Assembly (NCBI GenBank): GCA_020026175.1
Contig: JAHHQV010000013.1
Coordinates: 1 to 55,668 of the forward strand
Source of the DNA: Phocaeicola sp.
Lineage (GTDB): Bacteria; Bacteroidota; Bacteroidia; Bacteroidales; Bacteroidaceae
DNA length: 55,668 bases
Direction: 5' to 3'
How positions within the stretch are numbered: the stretch's first letter is position 1; the number at the start of each line of letters is the position of its first letter. Under the pieces are notes generated by a model. That model saw only the letters and a list, made by a program, of their open reading frames with translations. It made no database searches and was not told the origin of the DNA. Shown here piece by piece: positions 8,652 through 17,410 of this stretch. The translations under genes were made by a program, and so were the position numbers.

Positions 8652-8655
8652 GTGT

Positions 8656-9681
8656 TTATAACAATTCTATAAAAGCATTTACATCTTCTTCTGTGGTAGC
8701 CCAGTTGGTTACAAATCTCACTTTAGATTCTTTTTTGCCTTTTGGTCCCCATAGTTCAAAACCTGCATATTGCGAAAGACGGTCTATCTCATCGTTGGGC
8801 AGACATACAAACTGCTGATTGGTAGGCGAATCGATAAATATTTTATATCCTTTGTCGGTGAATGATTTTTTTAGTTTCATAGCTAGTCGTACGGCATGTT
8901 CTCCCATTTTCTGGTACAGATTGTCTGTAAACAAGGTTTCGAACTGTATACCCAGCAGTCTTCCTTTTGCAAGCAGTGCCCCGTGTTGTTTCACAAGCGG
9001 GAAGAAATGTGGCAGTCTTTGTGGGTTTGCAGCCACTACCGCTTCACCAAACAGAGCTCCTACTTTTGTGCCTCCTATGTAGAAAACATCGCATAGGTCT
9101 GCTATATCCTTTATCGAAACGTCTGTCCCTTCTGCTGCAAGTCCATATCCCAGGCGTGCCCCGTCCATATAAAGAGGAATGTTTGCTTCCCTGCACACGT
9201 TGTTCAGTTCCTTAAGTTCGTTTAGTGTATATAAAGTGCCGTATTCTGTAGGATGCGATATATACACCATTCCCGGAGCTACCATGTGTTCGTAAGTGTC
9301 GTCTCTATAGAAGTCGGTTATATATCTTTTCACGTCTTCAGCCTTTATTTTTCCACTATACTCAGGCAGAGTCAGCACCTTGTGGCCTGTAGCCTCAATG
9401 GCCCCCGATTCGTGTACGTTTATATGTGCTGTTTCGGCAGCAAGTACTCCTTCGTGCTGTCTCAGCAGTGCATCTATAACAGTAGCATTGGTCTGGGTTC
9501 CTCCCACAAGAAAATGTACTGCAGCTTCTGGCTTGCCGCATGCTTCCCTTATCAATTGCTTGGCATTGTACGTATAAGGGTCGCTGCCATATCCGGTGGT
9601 ATGTTCCATATTTGTTTCCATAAGGCGGCGCATCACTTCGGGATGTGCACCTTCCATATAATCTGTATAAAAATATAGCAT
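8656..9681 (-). CDS. Low-specificity L-threonine aldolase
   Basis: This 341-aa PLP-dependent fold-type I enzyme cleaves L-threonine or allo-threonine to glycine and acetaldehyde in the cytosol. The PLP lysine is Lys206 in GGTKVGALFGE. Other family signatures are GSDPYTYNAK near residue 33, FLVGGTQTNATV near residue 58, YISHPTEYGTLY and YMDGARLGYGL. Length is typical. It starts 12 bp after the Dph6-like gene in the same minus-strand operon as serine acetyltransferase, so amino-acid (Ser/Thr/Gly/Cys) metabolism is a common theme. Confidence 0.93.
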   Translation of the reverse strand: MLYFYTDYMEGAHPEVMRRLMETNMEHTTGYGSDPYTYNAKQLIREACGKPEAAVHFLVGGTQTNATVIDALLRQHEGVLAAETAHINVHESGAIEATGHKVLTLPEYSGKIKAEDVKRYITDFYRDDTYEHMVAPGMVYISHPTEYGTLYTLNELKELNNVCREANIPLYMDGARLGYGLAAEGTDVSIKDIADLCDVFYIGGTKVGALFGEAVVAANPQRLPHFFPLVKQHGALLAKGRLLGIQFETLFTDNLYQKMGEHAVRLAMKLKKSFTDKGYKIFIDSPTNQQFVCLPNDEIDRLSQYAGFELWGPKGKKESKVRFVTNWATTEEDVNAFIELL

Positions 9682-9692
9682 AGTCTGTATTG

Positions 9693-10397
9693 TTAAAGTT
9701 CATGAATATCAGCCGACCAATAGAAATAAGTTTTCACATTACCGTCATCAAGTCTTATGTCAAAACTGTGTTTCTGCGGTTGGTTTAGTTTGAAAGGAAC
9801 AGGATGTCTGAATATAGGACCGTCAAAACAGAAAGAGTGATATTCGCCGTTTTCTCCATTAGGGTCTGTTCCGCCGGGAAGTGAACCGACAAATTCTTTA
9901 TCTATAATCTTTCCAATGAACTTTTCTCCCAAAATGTCTATTGTGGTGACTATCACCGAACGAAGTCCGGAAGAAAGGAATTCTTCCATTATAATGTCTG
10001 TGGTTTTGTCCCATAATGGCTCTACTACTTTGATATTAAAAGGTTTAAGATGCTCTTCGCGATATCTTCTTATATCTTGCAGAAATATGTCGCCGAAGAT
10101 AAAGTGGGTTACTCCCATTCCCTTGAAATGTAGTACTGCACTTTTCATTGCATTGTTATAGTCTTCCATATTGCCTTTTGGGGTAAGGTCTACGGTATAT
10201 AACGGGATACCTATACTTTTTGCCTGTATACAAAGTAGAGAGTGTGGGATATTGTGCATTGTAGATAGTCTTGTATCTTTGTTTATCGTTGTGAGCAATG
10301 CTACGATTTCATATTTGTCTTCCTTCAGTACCTTGTATAAAGCATGTGCAGAGTCTTTGCCTCCACTCCAATTGAAAACAGCCTTTATTTTTCCCAT
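9693..10397 (-). CDS. Dph6-like ATP pyrophosphatase
   Basis: This 234-aa protein belongs to the adenine-nucleotide alpha-hydrolase/Dph6 family. The PP-loop SGGKDS is at residues 11-16 (FNWSGGKDSAHAL). A family-type EPLW motif (VVEPLWDKTTD) and a late GENGEYHSF stretch follow. Archaeal and eukaryotic Dph6 amidates diphthine on EF2, but bacteria lack diphthamide, so the bacterial member must ligate or activate some other substrate. Length and motif order are normal. It is packed between the serine acetyltransferase and threonine aldolase genes (19 and 11 bp gaps). The family is confident; the substrate is unknown. Confidence 0.85.
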   Translation of the reverse strand: MGKIKAVFNWSGGKDSAHALYKVLKEDKYEIVALLTTINKDTRLSTMHNIPHSLLCIQAKSIGIPLYTVDLTPKGNMEDYNNAMKSAVLHFKGMGVTHFIFGDIFLQDIRRYREEHLKPFNIKVVEPLWDKTTDIIMEEFLSSGLRSVIVTTIDILGEKFIGKIIDKEFVGSLPGGTDPNGENGEYHSFCFDGPIFRHPVPFKLNQPQKHSFDIRLDDGNVKTYFYWSADIHEL

Positions 10398-10416
10398 TGA
10401 GTTTTTTTAAAAAAAA

Positions 10417-11307
10417 TTATCCTCCTCTTCTTTGTACTATTCTGGCACCCTCTGGCACACTTTCTGTCACCCAGATGTTTCCACCTATGGTAGCTCCGTT
10501 ACCTATAGTTATACGTCCCAGTATTGTGGCGTTTGAATATACTATAACATTGTCTTCAAGTATAGGATGACGAGGTATTCCCTTTATAGGGTTTCCGTTG
10601 TCGTCCATAGGGAAACTTTTTGCTCCAAGTGTCACGCCCTGATACAGCTTTACGTTGTTTCCTATAATGCATGTAGCACCTATTACCACACCTGTTCCAT
10701 GATCGATTGTGAAGTGATTGCCTATTTTTGCTCCCGGATGGATGTCAATGCCAGTTTCGGAGTGAGCCATTTCGGTAATCATTCTTGGGATAAGAGGGAC
10801 ATTCAGTTTATGAAGTTCATGGGCTATACGATAATTTGTGATGGCCCTTATAACAGGATAACAACATATTATTTCTCCGAAACATGTAGCTGCTGGGTCG
10901 CCATAGTATGCTGCTTCCACATCGGTAGCCAATATGCAGCGTATGTCGGGAAGTCTTTTTATAAATTCGGCAGCAAGCCTTTTGGCTGTATCCTTACAAG
11001 GTTTGTTGTCGGTTACCATTCCGTTGTTTTCTACTCCGAAGCATAGTCCTGCCTGGATTTGTTCTGTAAGCAGCTCGAACAATCTTTCCACATTTACACC
11101 GATATGATAATTGATTGTTCTGCTGTTTATGCTTGATCTTCCGAAGTATCCCGGAAATAGGACAGCTCTTGATAGTTCTACAATTTCTTTCAGAGTCTTT
11201 CCCGATGGGAGTGATTCTCCGTCTTTATGCTGATGGAACAATCCTTGATAAGAATTGTTGTCCGATAATTTTTCTACTGTATCATTCAGTATATATGTAT
11301 AGTCCAT
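10417..11307 (-). CDS. Serine O-acetyltransferase (EpsC/CysE type)
   Basis: This 296-aa acetyltransferase transfers acetyl from acetyl-CoA to L-serine, giving O-acetylserine for cysteine synthesis. An alpha-helical N-terminal domain spans about 1-175. A left-handed beta-helix of hexapeptide repeats follows, beginning with DIHPGAKIGNHFTIDHG and VVIGATCIIGNNVKLYQGVTLGA. The TIDHGTG segment carries the usual catalytic histidine. Compared with E. coli CysE the N-terminal domain is slightly long, as in the EpsC-type enzymes. It is the second gene of the operon, 11 bp after the thioesterase. Confidence 0.93.
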   Translation of the reverse strand: MDYTYILNDTVEKLSDNNSYQGLFHQHKDGESLPSGKTLKEIVELSRAVLFPGYFGRSSINSRTINYHIGVNVERLFELLTEQIQAGLCFGVENNGMVTDNKPCKDTAKRLAAEFIKRLPDIRCILATDVEAAYYGDPAATCFGEIICCYPVIRAITNYRIAHELHKLNVPLIPRMITEMAHSETGIDIHPGAKIGNHFTIDHGTGVVIGATCIIGNNVKLYQGVTLGAKSFPMDDNGNPIKGIPRHPILEDNVIVYSNATILGRITIGNGATIGGNIWVTESVPEGARIVQRRGG

Positions 11308-11318
11308 GTCATGATAGA

Positions 11319-11687
11319 TTAAAGCTTGGAGAGGAATTTTTCTCTGTTGACAATATATCTTATATGTTTTCCTTCACCTATATTACCCTTGCTGTCTGAA
11401 GCAATGACTTTAAATGTAAGTTTTCTTCCTTCAATCTCTTCCAGAGTTGCTGTGGCAGAAACAGTTTCTCCCAATTTTGAAGGTTTGATGTGTGATGTCT
11501 CCATGAAAGAGCCTACGGTTGTAGAGCCTTCAGGAAGTTCGTTTTTCACTGCGTTCATGGCTGCATTTTCCATCAGTGCCACCATAGCTGGTGTTGCAAA
11601 TACATCCATATCTCCAGAGCCCAGAGTGAGGGCAGTGTTTTCGTTACAAACTGTTGTTTTGCTAGTGTAAGTTAATCCTTTTTCCAT
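11319..11687 (-). CDS. Hotdog-fold thioesterase (FlK-like)
   Basis: This 122-aa hotdog-fold protein resembles the fluoroacetyl-CoA thioesterase-like family found widely in Bacteroides. Recognisable pieces are GDMDVFATPAMVALMENAAM near residue 26, GSTTVGSFMETSHIKPSKLGETVSATATL, and KHIRYIVNREKFL at the C-terminus. It probably hydrolyses a small acyl-CoA; the substrate is unknown. The reading frame is open to 11711, but I start at the ATG at 11687 (MEKGLTY) because the promoter at 11709-11739 would begin transcription near 11702. It is the first gene of the operon that continues into serine acetyltransferase. Confidence 0.8.
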   Translation of the reverse strand: MEKGLTYTSKTTVCNENTALTLGSGDMDVFATPAMVALMENAAMNAVKNELPEGSTTVGSFMETSHIKPSKLGETVSATATLEEIEGRKLTFKVIASDSKGNIGEGKHIRYIVNREKFLSKL

Positions 11688-11708
11688 GATAATTTGTTTT
11701 GTTAAAAG

Positions 11709-11739
11709 CAAAAGTATAAGATTCTTTGTATATTTTCAA
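11709..11739 (-). promoter_or_regulatory. Bacteroides-type promoter of the thioesterase-serine acetyltransferase operon
   Basis: On the minus strand: TTG (11739-11737), 20-bp spacer, TACTTTTG (11716-11709). Consensus match and spacing are perfect. The implied transcription start near 11702 rules out the upstream in-frame ATG at 11711. Confidence 0.7.
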
Positions 11740-11810
11740 CCATATAGCTTATAATGTTGGTAAAATGTGATACATTTGTGTAGAATATCATAAAAATAAA
11801 ACTCAAAAGT

Positions 11811-11942
11811 ATGCCAATAAAGAAGAGCAGTAATCCTTTTGCATTCAAGGCAAAGCAAGGAAAGAAAAAGAGTAATGGAAAGCGTGTAGGGAAATCAAAG
11901 CCCGAAAAAGCTAATAATCAGCTTAATAGGAGAGTTAAATAA
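11811..11942 (+). CDS. Small basic protein, 43 aa
   Basis: This short ORF reads MPIKKSSNPFAFKAKQGKKK and continues lysine/arginine-rich to a VK end; about a third of its residues are basic. A -7-like TACATTTG lies at 11771-11778, and a terminator follows its stop by 9 bp, so it has the outline of a stand-alone transcription unit. Its composition resembles a nucleic-acid-binding or ribosome-associated microprotein. I do not recognise a family and give no function. It could be chance, but the terminator spacing and good codons argue for a real gene. Confidence 0.5.
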   Translation: MPIKKSSNPFAFKAKQGKKKSNGKRVGKSKPEKANNQLNRRVK

Positions 11943-11951
11943 TGACAGATA

Positions 11952-11991
11952 AAAACGCCCCGTCGCTTTGCTTCAAGCGACGGGGCGTTTT
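11952..11991. terminator. Bidirectional hairpin terminator between the small ORF and RNase R
   Basis: Perfect 17-bp stem (11952-11968 with 11975-11991), loop TGCTTC, flanked by A and T/A runs. It serves the + strand small ORF and the minus-strand RNase R gene ending at 12011. Fifteen of the 17 arm bases match the terminator at 1169-1208. Confidence 0.92.
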
Positions 11992-12010
11992 AAAAAAAAT
12001 GTAGCAGGGA

Positions 12011-14158
12011 TTATTCTGCCAAAGTAAAGTCGAGTTGTTTCTTCTCTAGATTTGCTCTTGCAACTTTTATCTTTATGTCATCTCCCAAGCTGAACTTGCG
12101 ATGAAGTTTTCTTCCTGTCAAACAATAGTTCTTTTCGTCGAAGTCGTAGTAGTCATCTCCAAGGTCGCGCATAGGCACCATGCCTTCACACTTGTTCTCG
12201 TTTATTTCCACATAAATACCCCATTCGGTTACTCCCGATATCACACCTTCAAATTCGGAACCGATGTGTTCGCTCATAAATTCCACCTGTTTGTATTTTA
12301 TCGAAGCTCGTTCGGCACTTGCAGCAGTCTGTTCCATGGCCGAGCTGTGCTCGCACATGTTTTCATACTTGTCGGCCTGGGCAGTTCTTCCACCATCAAA
12401 GTAACGTGTAAGAAGTCGGTGAACCATCAGGTCTGGATAGCGTCGGATAGGTGATGTAAAGTGTGTATAATAGTCGAACGCCAATCCGTAGTGACCGATA
12501 TTGTAGATAGAGTATCTTGCTTTCTGCATTGAGCGCAGAGATACAGTTTCCACAAGATTCTGTTCACCTTTTCCGTTCACTTCCTTCAGCAGACTGTTGA
12601 TTGATTTCGACACCTCGACATTGCTTCCGCTGGTACGTATCTTATATCCGAATCTGGCAATGAACTGGTTCAGGTTGTCCAGTTTGTCAGGGTCTGGAAG
12701 GTCATGTATACGGTAAGGGAATACTTTAGGCTTCTTGTTTTTTGGAACTTTGCCTATATGTTCTGCAACTGTTCTGTTTGCAAGCAGCATGAACTCTTCG
12801 ATAAGTTTGTTTGCCTCTTTTGATTCTTTGAAGTAAACACTTAAAGGTTTTCCTTTTTCGTCTATTTCAAATTTCACCTCACAGCGGTCGAAGTCTATAG
12901 CACCCGCAGCCAGTCGCTTTTCACGCAGAATCTGAGCCAGCTTGTTCAGTTCAAGCACTTCCTCTTTATAGTCACCTTCGCCGGTTTCTATTATATTCTG
13001 TGCTTCTTCGTATGTGAATCGTCTGTCCGATTTGATTACAGTATGCTTTATCCTATAGTCTTTGACTTCGGCTTTTTCGTTCATGTTGAATATTACTGAA
13101 TATGCCAGCTTTTCCTCGTTAGGTCTTAACGAGCAGATAAAGTTACACAAGCGTTCGGGCAGCATAGGAATAGTTCGGTCTACCAGATAAACCGAAGTAG
13201 CACGTTTCAGTGCTTCTTTGTCTATTGTTCCACCCTCTTTTACATAGTGTGATACATCTGCTATGTGTACTCCCACTTCCCACAGTCCCGGTTTGAGCTG
13301 TCGTATTGACAAGGCATCGTCAAAGTCTTTGGCATCTTTAGGGTCTATAGTGAAAGTTGTAATATCCCTACAGTCTTCTCTTTCGGCATAATCTTCGGGT
13401 GTGATTTCGGCAGAAAGCTTTTCTGCTGCAGCTTCTACTGTCAGCGGATACTTGTAAGGCAGTCCGTATTCGGCAAGTATGGCATGCATTTCAGTATTGT
13501 TGTCGCCCGCAGTTCCAAGCACATCAATCACTTCTCCCAAAGGATTCTTTGCATCTTCGGGCCATTCTGTAATCTTCACTACCACCTTGTCTCCGTTTTT
13601 CGCACCTTTAAGTTTGTCTTTAGATATGAATATATCGTTTGCTAGTGTATTGCTTTCAGTTATCAGGAACGCATAATTTTTCGAGACCTTTATTACACCT
13701 ACAAATGTAGCATTTGCCCTTTCAAGAATTTCAATGACCTCTCCTTCTGGCTTTTGTCTTTTACACTTTGCCGAAAGCGAAATCTTTACTTTATCATTGT
13801 TTATGGCATGAGCAGAATTTCGGTCGGATATGAATATAGGTTCTCCTCCGTCTTCGGGGATGAAGGAATTCTTTCCGTTGCTCTTTCTTTGGAATGTGCC
13901 TATAAGAATCTGACCTCTGTCGTTCAATTTGAATTTCCCTTTTCCGTTTTCTATAAGGAAACTGTCTTCCAGCATTTCGCCTATAATGTCAGAGCACAGC
14001 ATTTTGAGAGGATGGGTTGTAAGTTTAAGTCCCAGGAATAATTGCTTTACACCGATGTTTTCATTCGGTCTGTTGCGGAAGTATGTTATGATAAGTTCGG
14101 CGAGTTCTTTTTTGTTCATTCGTTTTCCGCCTTTTTTTTCTTTCTTACTTTTAGCCAT
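12011..14158 (-). CDS. rnr: Ribonuclease R
   Basis: This 715-aa 3'-5' exoribonuclease of the RNase II/RNB family degrades structured RNA in the cytosol. A winged-helix and cold-shock-like N-terminal part (about 1-230) is followed by the RNB catalytic domain starting near DITTFTIDPKDAKDFDDALS, whose aspartates bind Mg. Other RNB motifs are HIADVSHYVKEG, IPMLPERLCNFICSLRPNEEKLAYS and FTSPIRRYPDLMVHR. A C-terminal S1 domain (FEGVISGVTEWGIYVEINE) precedes the tail. The basic start MAKSKKEKKGGKR may help RNA binding. It is monocistronic and divergent from the epimerase gene. Confidence 0.96.
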   Translation of the reverse strand: MAKSKKEKKGGKRMNKKELAELIITYFRNRPNENIGVKQLFLGLKLTTHPLKMLCSDIIGEMLEDSFLIENGKGKFKLNDRGQILIGTFQRKSNGKNSFIPEDGGEPIFISDRNSAHAINNDKVKISLSAKCKRQKPEGEVIEILERANATFVGVIKVSKNYAFLITESNTLANDIFISKDKLKGAKNGDKVVVKITEWPEDAKNPLGEVIDVLGTAGDNNTEMHAILAEYGLPYKYPLTVEAAAEKLSAEITPEDYAEREDCRDITTFTIDPKDAKDFDDALSIRQLKPGLWEVGVHIADVSHYVKEGGTIDKEALKRATSVYLVDRTIPMLPERLCNFICSLRPNEEKLAYSVIFNMNEKAEVKDYRIKHTVIKSDRRFTYEEAQNIIETGEGDYKEEVLELNKLAQILREKRLAAGAIDFDRCEVKFEIDEKGKPLSVYFKESKEANKLIEEFMLLANRTVAEHIGKVPKNKKPKVFPYRIHDLPDPDKLDNLNQFIARFGYKIRTSGSNVEVSKSINSLLKEVNGKGEQNLVETVSLRSMQKARYSIYNIGHYGLAFDYYTHFTSPIRRYPDLMVHRLLTRYFDGGRTAQADKYENMCEHSSAMEQTAASAERASIKYKQVEFMSEHIGSEFEGVISGVTEWGIYVEINENKCEGMVPMRDLGDDYYDFDEKNYCLTGRKLHRKFSLGDDIKIKVARANLEKKQLDFTLAE

Positions 14159-14269
14159 GTCTATTCCTTTCTTTTTGTTATTTAGCTTTTACAAAGTAAG
14201 CAAAATTTATGGAATATACTATTATTTTTTTGATTAAAAATATCTTATGTAAAGTTATATAATAAAATA

Positions 14270-14302
14270 TTGTATATATTTTGTCATAAAGCATTATATT
14301 TG
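14270..14302 (+). promoter_or_regulatory. Candidate promoter of the epimerase operon
   Basis: TTG at 14270-14272, a 22-bp spacer and TATATTTG at 14295-14302 fit the TTG/TAnnTTTG pattern. Transcription would start close to 14310, only about 15 nt before the ATG at 14324. Confidence 0.5.
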
Positions 14303-14323
14303 TACTTTCATATTTGAAACATA

Positions 14324-15334
14324 ATGAATAACAGAATATTAATAACAGGAGCAAGTGGATTTATAGGTAGTTTTCTTGTTGAGTGTGGGCTTGAAAAAGG
14401 CATGCAGGTTTGGGCCGGTATTCGTAAAAGCAGCAGCAGGAAATATCTCTGTGACTCTGATATACGTTTTGCAGAATTGGATTTTACCGATTCGGACCGT
14501 TTGGAAAGCCAGCTTCTGAAGCATAAAGAAGAGCATGGCGGATGGGACTATATCATTCATTGTGCCGGGGTTACCAAATGTATCGACAAGGCAGACTTCG
14601 AGATTGGAAATTATTGGGCTACCCGTCATTTCATAGAGACTCTTATAAAATTGGGGATGGTTCCCCGAATTTTTGTGTTTGTAAGTTCATTAAGTATATT
14701 CGGCCCCATAAGAGAGGCGGACTATACTCCTATAAGCGAACACGATACTCCCAAGCCCAATACGGCTTATGGAGTGAGCAAGTTCAAGACCGAACAGTTC
14801 CTTCGTTCTCTGAAGGATTTCCCTTATATCATTTTTCGCCCTACAGGCGTATATGGTCCTCGTGAAAGAGATTATTTCCTTATGGCAAAGTCCATAAAGA
14901 ATCATGTTGATTTTGCTGCGGGATACAAGCGTCAGGACATAACATTCGTCTATGTAAAAGACCTTGTCAAGGCAGTATATCTTGGCATTGAAAGTGAAAT
15001 ATCCCGGCGTGAATACTTCGTGAGTGACGGCGAAGTTTATAGCAGTCGTACTTTTTCCAACCTTATTCGCAAGGAATTGGGCAATTGCTGGATGATAAGG
15101 TTCGTTTCTCCGCTCTTTATATTGAAGTTTATATCTTACATATCAGAGCAGGTGTCTCATTTTACCAAGAGACCAAGTACTTTGAATTGCGATAAGTATA
15201 AGATAATGAAGCAGAGAAACTGGAGATGTGATATATCTCCTTTGGAGAAAGAACTGGGATACAAACCTGAATATAAATTAGAGAGAGGAGTAAAGGAAAC
15301 AATAAACTGGTATAAAAAAGAAGGATGGCTTTAG
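14324..15334 (+). CDS. NAD(P)-dependent epimerase/dehydratase-family protein
   Basis: This 336-aa extended short-chain dehydrogenase has an N-terminal Rossmann motif TGASGFIGSFL (residues 6-16), a catalytic YxxxK in AYGVSKFKTEQ near residue 149, and FRPTGVYGPRERDYF, all typical of NAD-dependent sugar epimerases and 3-beta-HSD-like reductases. The substrate cannot be read from the sequence. Its stop overlaps the start of the PAP2-type phosphatase gene by 10 bp, so the two products are probably made together. That pairing suggests a lipid substrate (for example a ketosphingolipid, as for CerR) at least as much as a nucleotide sugar; this is inference. Confidence 0.85.
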   Translation: MNNRILITGASGFIGSFLVECGLEKGMQVWAGIRKSSSRKYLCDSDIRFAELDFTDSDRLESQLLKHKEEHGGWDYIIHCAGVTKCIDKADFEIGNYWATRHFIETLIKLGMVPRIFVFVSSLSIFGPIREADYTPISEHDTPKPNTAYGVSKFKTEQFLRSLKDFPYIIFRPTGVYGPRERDYFLMAKSIKNHVDFAAGYKRQDITFVYVKDLVKAVYLGIESEISRREYFVSDGEVYSSRTFSNLIRKELGNCWMIRFVSPLFILKFISYISEQVSHFTKRPSTLNCDKYKIMKQRNWRCDISPLEKELGYKPEYKLERGVKETINWYKKEGWL

Positions 15335-16305
15335 ATTTGAAATTATTCGAAAAGGTAGAGAGTGGTAAAGGTCTGTTTGCTGTAGAGAGCATAAATCTTA
15401 TATATAATATACTTACGACTATCTTGATATTATTGCTTTATTCCAAGATGGATCATCCGGGTTTAATGCTTGTGGAGCGTGGGGTGATTGCAGCTATGAC
15501 ATTTCTTATGATATATATGTATCAGATAATGCCTTGTAGGCTTACGGTCTTTGTAAGGATGGTGATACAGATGTCGTTGTTGGCTTACTGGTATCCTGAT
15601 ACGTATGAGTTCAATCGTATATTTGACAATCTGGATTATCTGTTTGCCTCGGCAGACCAGTTTCTGTTTGGCTGCCAGCCTGCTGTAGAATTTTGTAAGA
15701 AATTTTCTTCGATATGGATAAGCGAGCCTCTCAACTTAGGTTATTTTTTCTACTATCCTATGATGCTGATAGTTGTGGTATATTACTTCCTTTTTCATTA
15801 TGAATGGTTCGAAAAGGTATGTTTCATACTTATGACTTCCTTTTTTATATACTATCTGGTATATCTTCTTGTACCTGTAGCTGGTCCGCAGTTTTATTTT
15901 CCTGCCATCGGGATGGACAAGGTACATGCTTGTGATTTTACGGCTATAGGCAATTATTTCAGAGACAATAGTATTCTTCTGCCTTCTCCGGGATATGACC
16001 ATGGATTTTTCTATAATCTTGTTGAGGCTTCGCAAGAAGTGGGCGAGAGACCCACTGCTGCATTTCCAAGTTCGCACGTAGGAATATCCACCATACTTAT
16101 GATAATGTCGTGGAGAGTAAGCCGCAAGCTGTCATACACTCTTCTGCCGTTTTATTTATTGCTGTGTATGGCCACAGTATACATTCAGGCACATTATCTT
16201 ATAGACTCCATTTGTGGTTTTATCACAGCTTTCCCTGTATATAAAATGTCGTCTATAATGTATAAGAAATGGTTTGTAACTCCTACATTCAGGCTTAGGA
16301 TGTAG
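15325..16305 (+). CDS. PAP2-superfamily membrane phosphatase/phosphotransferase
   Basis: This 326-aa inner-membrane protein has about six to seven hydrophobic segments. The active-site patterns are RPTAAFPSSH with His251 and AHYLIDSICG with His290 and Asp294. The second lacks the SR pair of classical PAP2 phosphatases and reads more like the HYxxD motif of the PAP2_3/sphingomyelin- and IPC-synthase-like branch. Members either dephosphorylate lipid phosphates or move phospho-headgroups between lipids. Translation overlaps the epimerase gene. The fold is confident; the reaction is open. Confidence 0.82.
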   Translation: MALDLKLFEKVESGKGLFAVESINLIYNILTTILILLLYSKMDHPGLMLVERGVIAAMTFLMIYMYQIMPCRLTVFVRMVIQMSLLAYWYPDTYEFNRIFDNLDYLFASADQFLFGCQPAVEFCKKFSSIWISEPLNLGYFFYYPMMLIVVVYYFLFHYEWFEKVCFILMTSFFIYYLVYLLVPVAGPQFYFPAIGMDKVHACDFTAIGNYFRDNSILLPSPGYDHGFFYNLVEASQEVGERPTAAFPSSHVGISTILMIMSWRVSRKLSYTLLPFYLLLCMATVYIQAHYLIDSICGFITAFPVYKMSSIMYKKWFVTPTFRLRM

Positions 16306-16335
16306 TTTTTGTTTTATGTGAAAATTAACAGACAT

Positions 16336-17319
16336 ATGAAGATAAGAAATATAGACTTAGGAGAGAATCCTTTACTTCTGGCACCAATGGAGGATGTTAC
16401 AGATCCTGCCTTCCGAATTCTTTGCAAGGAGTTTGGTGCAGACATGGTATATACGGAATTTGTTTCCAGCGATGCCTTGATACGTTCTGTAGGCAAGACT
16501 ATGCTAAAGCTGAACATAAGCGATAAGGAACGTCCTGTAGCTATACAGATTTACGGCAAGGATACCGATACAATGGTCGAAGCGGCAAAGATTGTAGAAC
16601 AGGCCAATCCTGACATAATAGACCTGAACTTCGGATGCCCTGTAAAGCGTGTGGCAGGAAAAGGAGCCGGTTCGGGCATGCTTCAGAATATTCCCAAAAT
16701 GCTTGAGATAACCAAGGCTGTGGTCGATGCAGTCAAGATACCGGTTACTGTAAAGACAAGGCTTGGCTGGGATTCGGAGCACAAGATTATAGTAGAACTG
16801 GCAGAACAGTTACAAGATTGCGGTATCGAAGCCCTTACCATACATGGGCGCACACGTGCCCAGATGTATACAGGTGAGGCCGACTGGACTCTCATAGGTG
16901 AGGTGAAGAATAATCCACGTATGCGTATCCCTATAATAGGAAACGGTGATGTGACAACACCTCAGCGTGCAAAGGAGTGTTTCGACAAGTATGGAGTAGA
17001 TGCCATAATGATAGGACGTGCCAGTTTCGGTCATCCTTGGATATTCAAGGAAGTGAAACATTATCTTCACACTGGAGAGTTGCTTCCTGAGCCGTCATTC
17101 AAATGGAAGATGGATGTTCTTCGCCGTGAGATACAGGACAGCGTAAATCTTCTTGACGAGCGTCGTGGAATACTGCATGTGCGTCGTCATCTTGCAGCCT
17201 CACCATTGTTTAAGGGCATACCAAACTTCAAGGAAACGCGTATAGCGATGTTGAGAGCCGAAATGCTGGAAGATTTGAACAACATTATGAACAGGATAGA
17301 AGAGACATTCGCATATTGA
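16336..17319 (+). CDS. dusB: tRNA-dihydrouridine synthase (DusB type)
   Basis: This 327-aa FMN enzyme reduces uridines in the tRNA D-loop. The (beta/alpha)8 barrel starts with LLLAPMEDVTDPAFR. The family signature NFGCPVKRVAGKGAGSGML contains the catalytic cysteine, followed by VTVKTRLGW, IHGRTRAQMY and IIGNGDV. GVDAIMIGRASFGHPW closes the FMN site. The frame is open upstream to a TTG at 16309, but I choose the ATG at 16336 (MKIRNIDLG). The gene follows the phosphatase gene by 30 bp and is probably in the same transcript. Confidence 0.95.
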   Translation: MKIRNIDLGENPLLLAPMEDVTDPAFRILCKEFGADMVYTEFVSSDALIRSVGKTMLKLNISDKERPVAIQIYGKDTDTMVEAAKIVEQANPDIIDLNFGCPVKRVAGKGAGSGMLQNIPKMLEITKAVVDAVKIPVTVKTRLGWDSEHKIIVELAEQLQDCGIEALTIHGRTRAQMYTGEADWTLIGEVKNNPRMRIPIIGNGDVTTPQRAKECFDKYGVDAIMIGRASFGHPWIFKEVKHYLHTGELLPEPSFKWKMDVLRREIQDSVNLLDERRGILHVRRHLAASPLFKGIPNFKETRIAMLRAEMLEDLNNIMNRIEETFAY

Positions 17320-17353
17320 TAAAAATGTTAATATAGTGTTCGTTTTATATAGA

Positions 17354-17385
17354 TTTAAAAATTAATATAAAATTCAGTACTTTTG
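17354..17385 (+). promoter_or_regulatory. Possible promoter of the U32 gene
   Basis: TACTTTTG (17378-17385) is a full -7 match. At the right distance (20 bp) upstream is TTTA (17354-17357) rather than TTTG, so the -33 is imperfect. The start would be near 17393, 18 nt before the ATG. Confidence 0.4.
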
Positions 17386-17410
17386 TAATTGTATTTTCAA
17401 CAGATAAATA

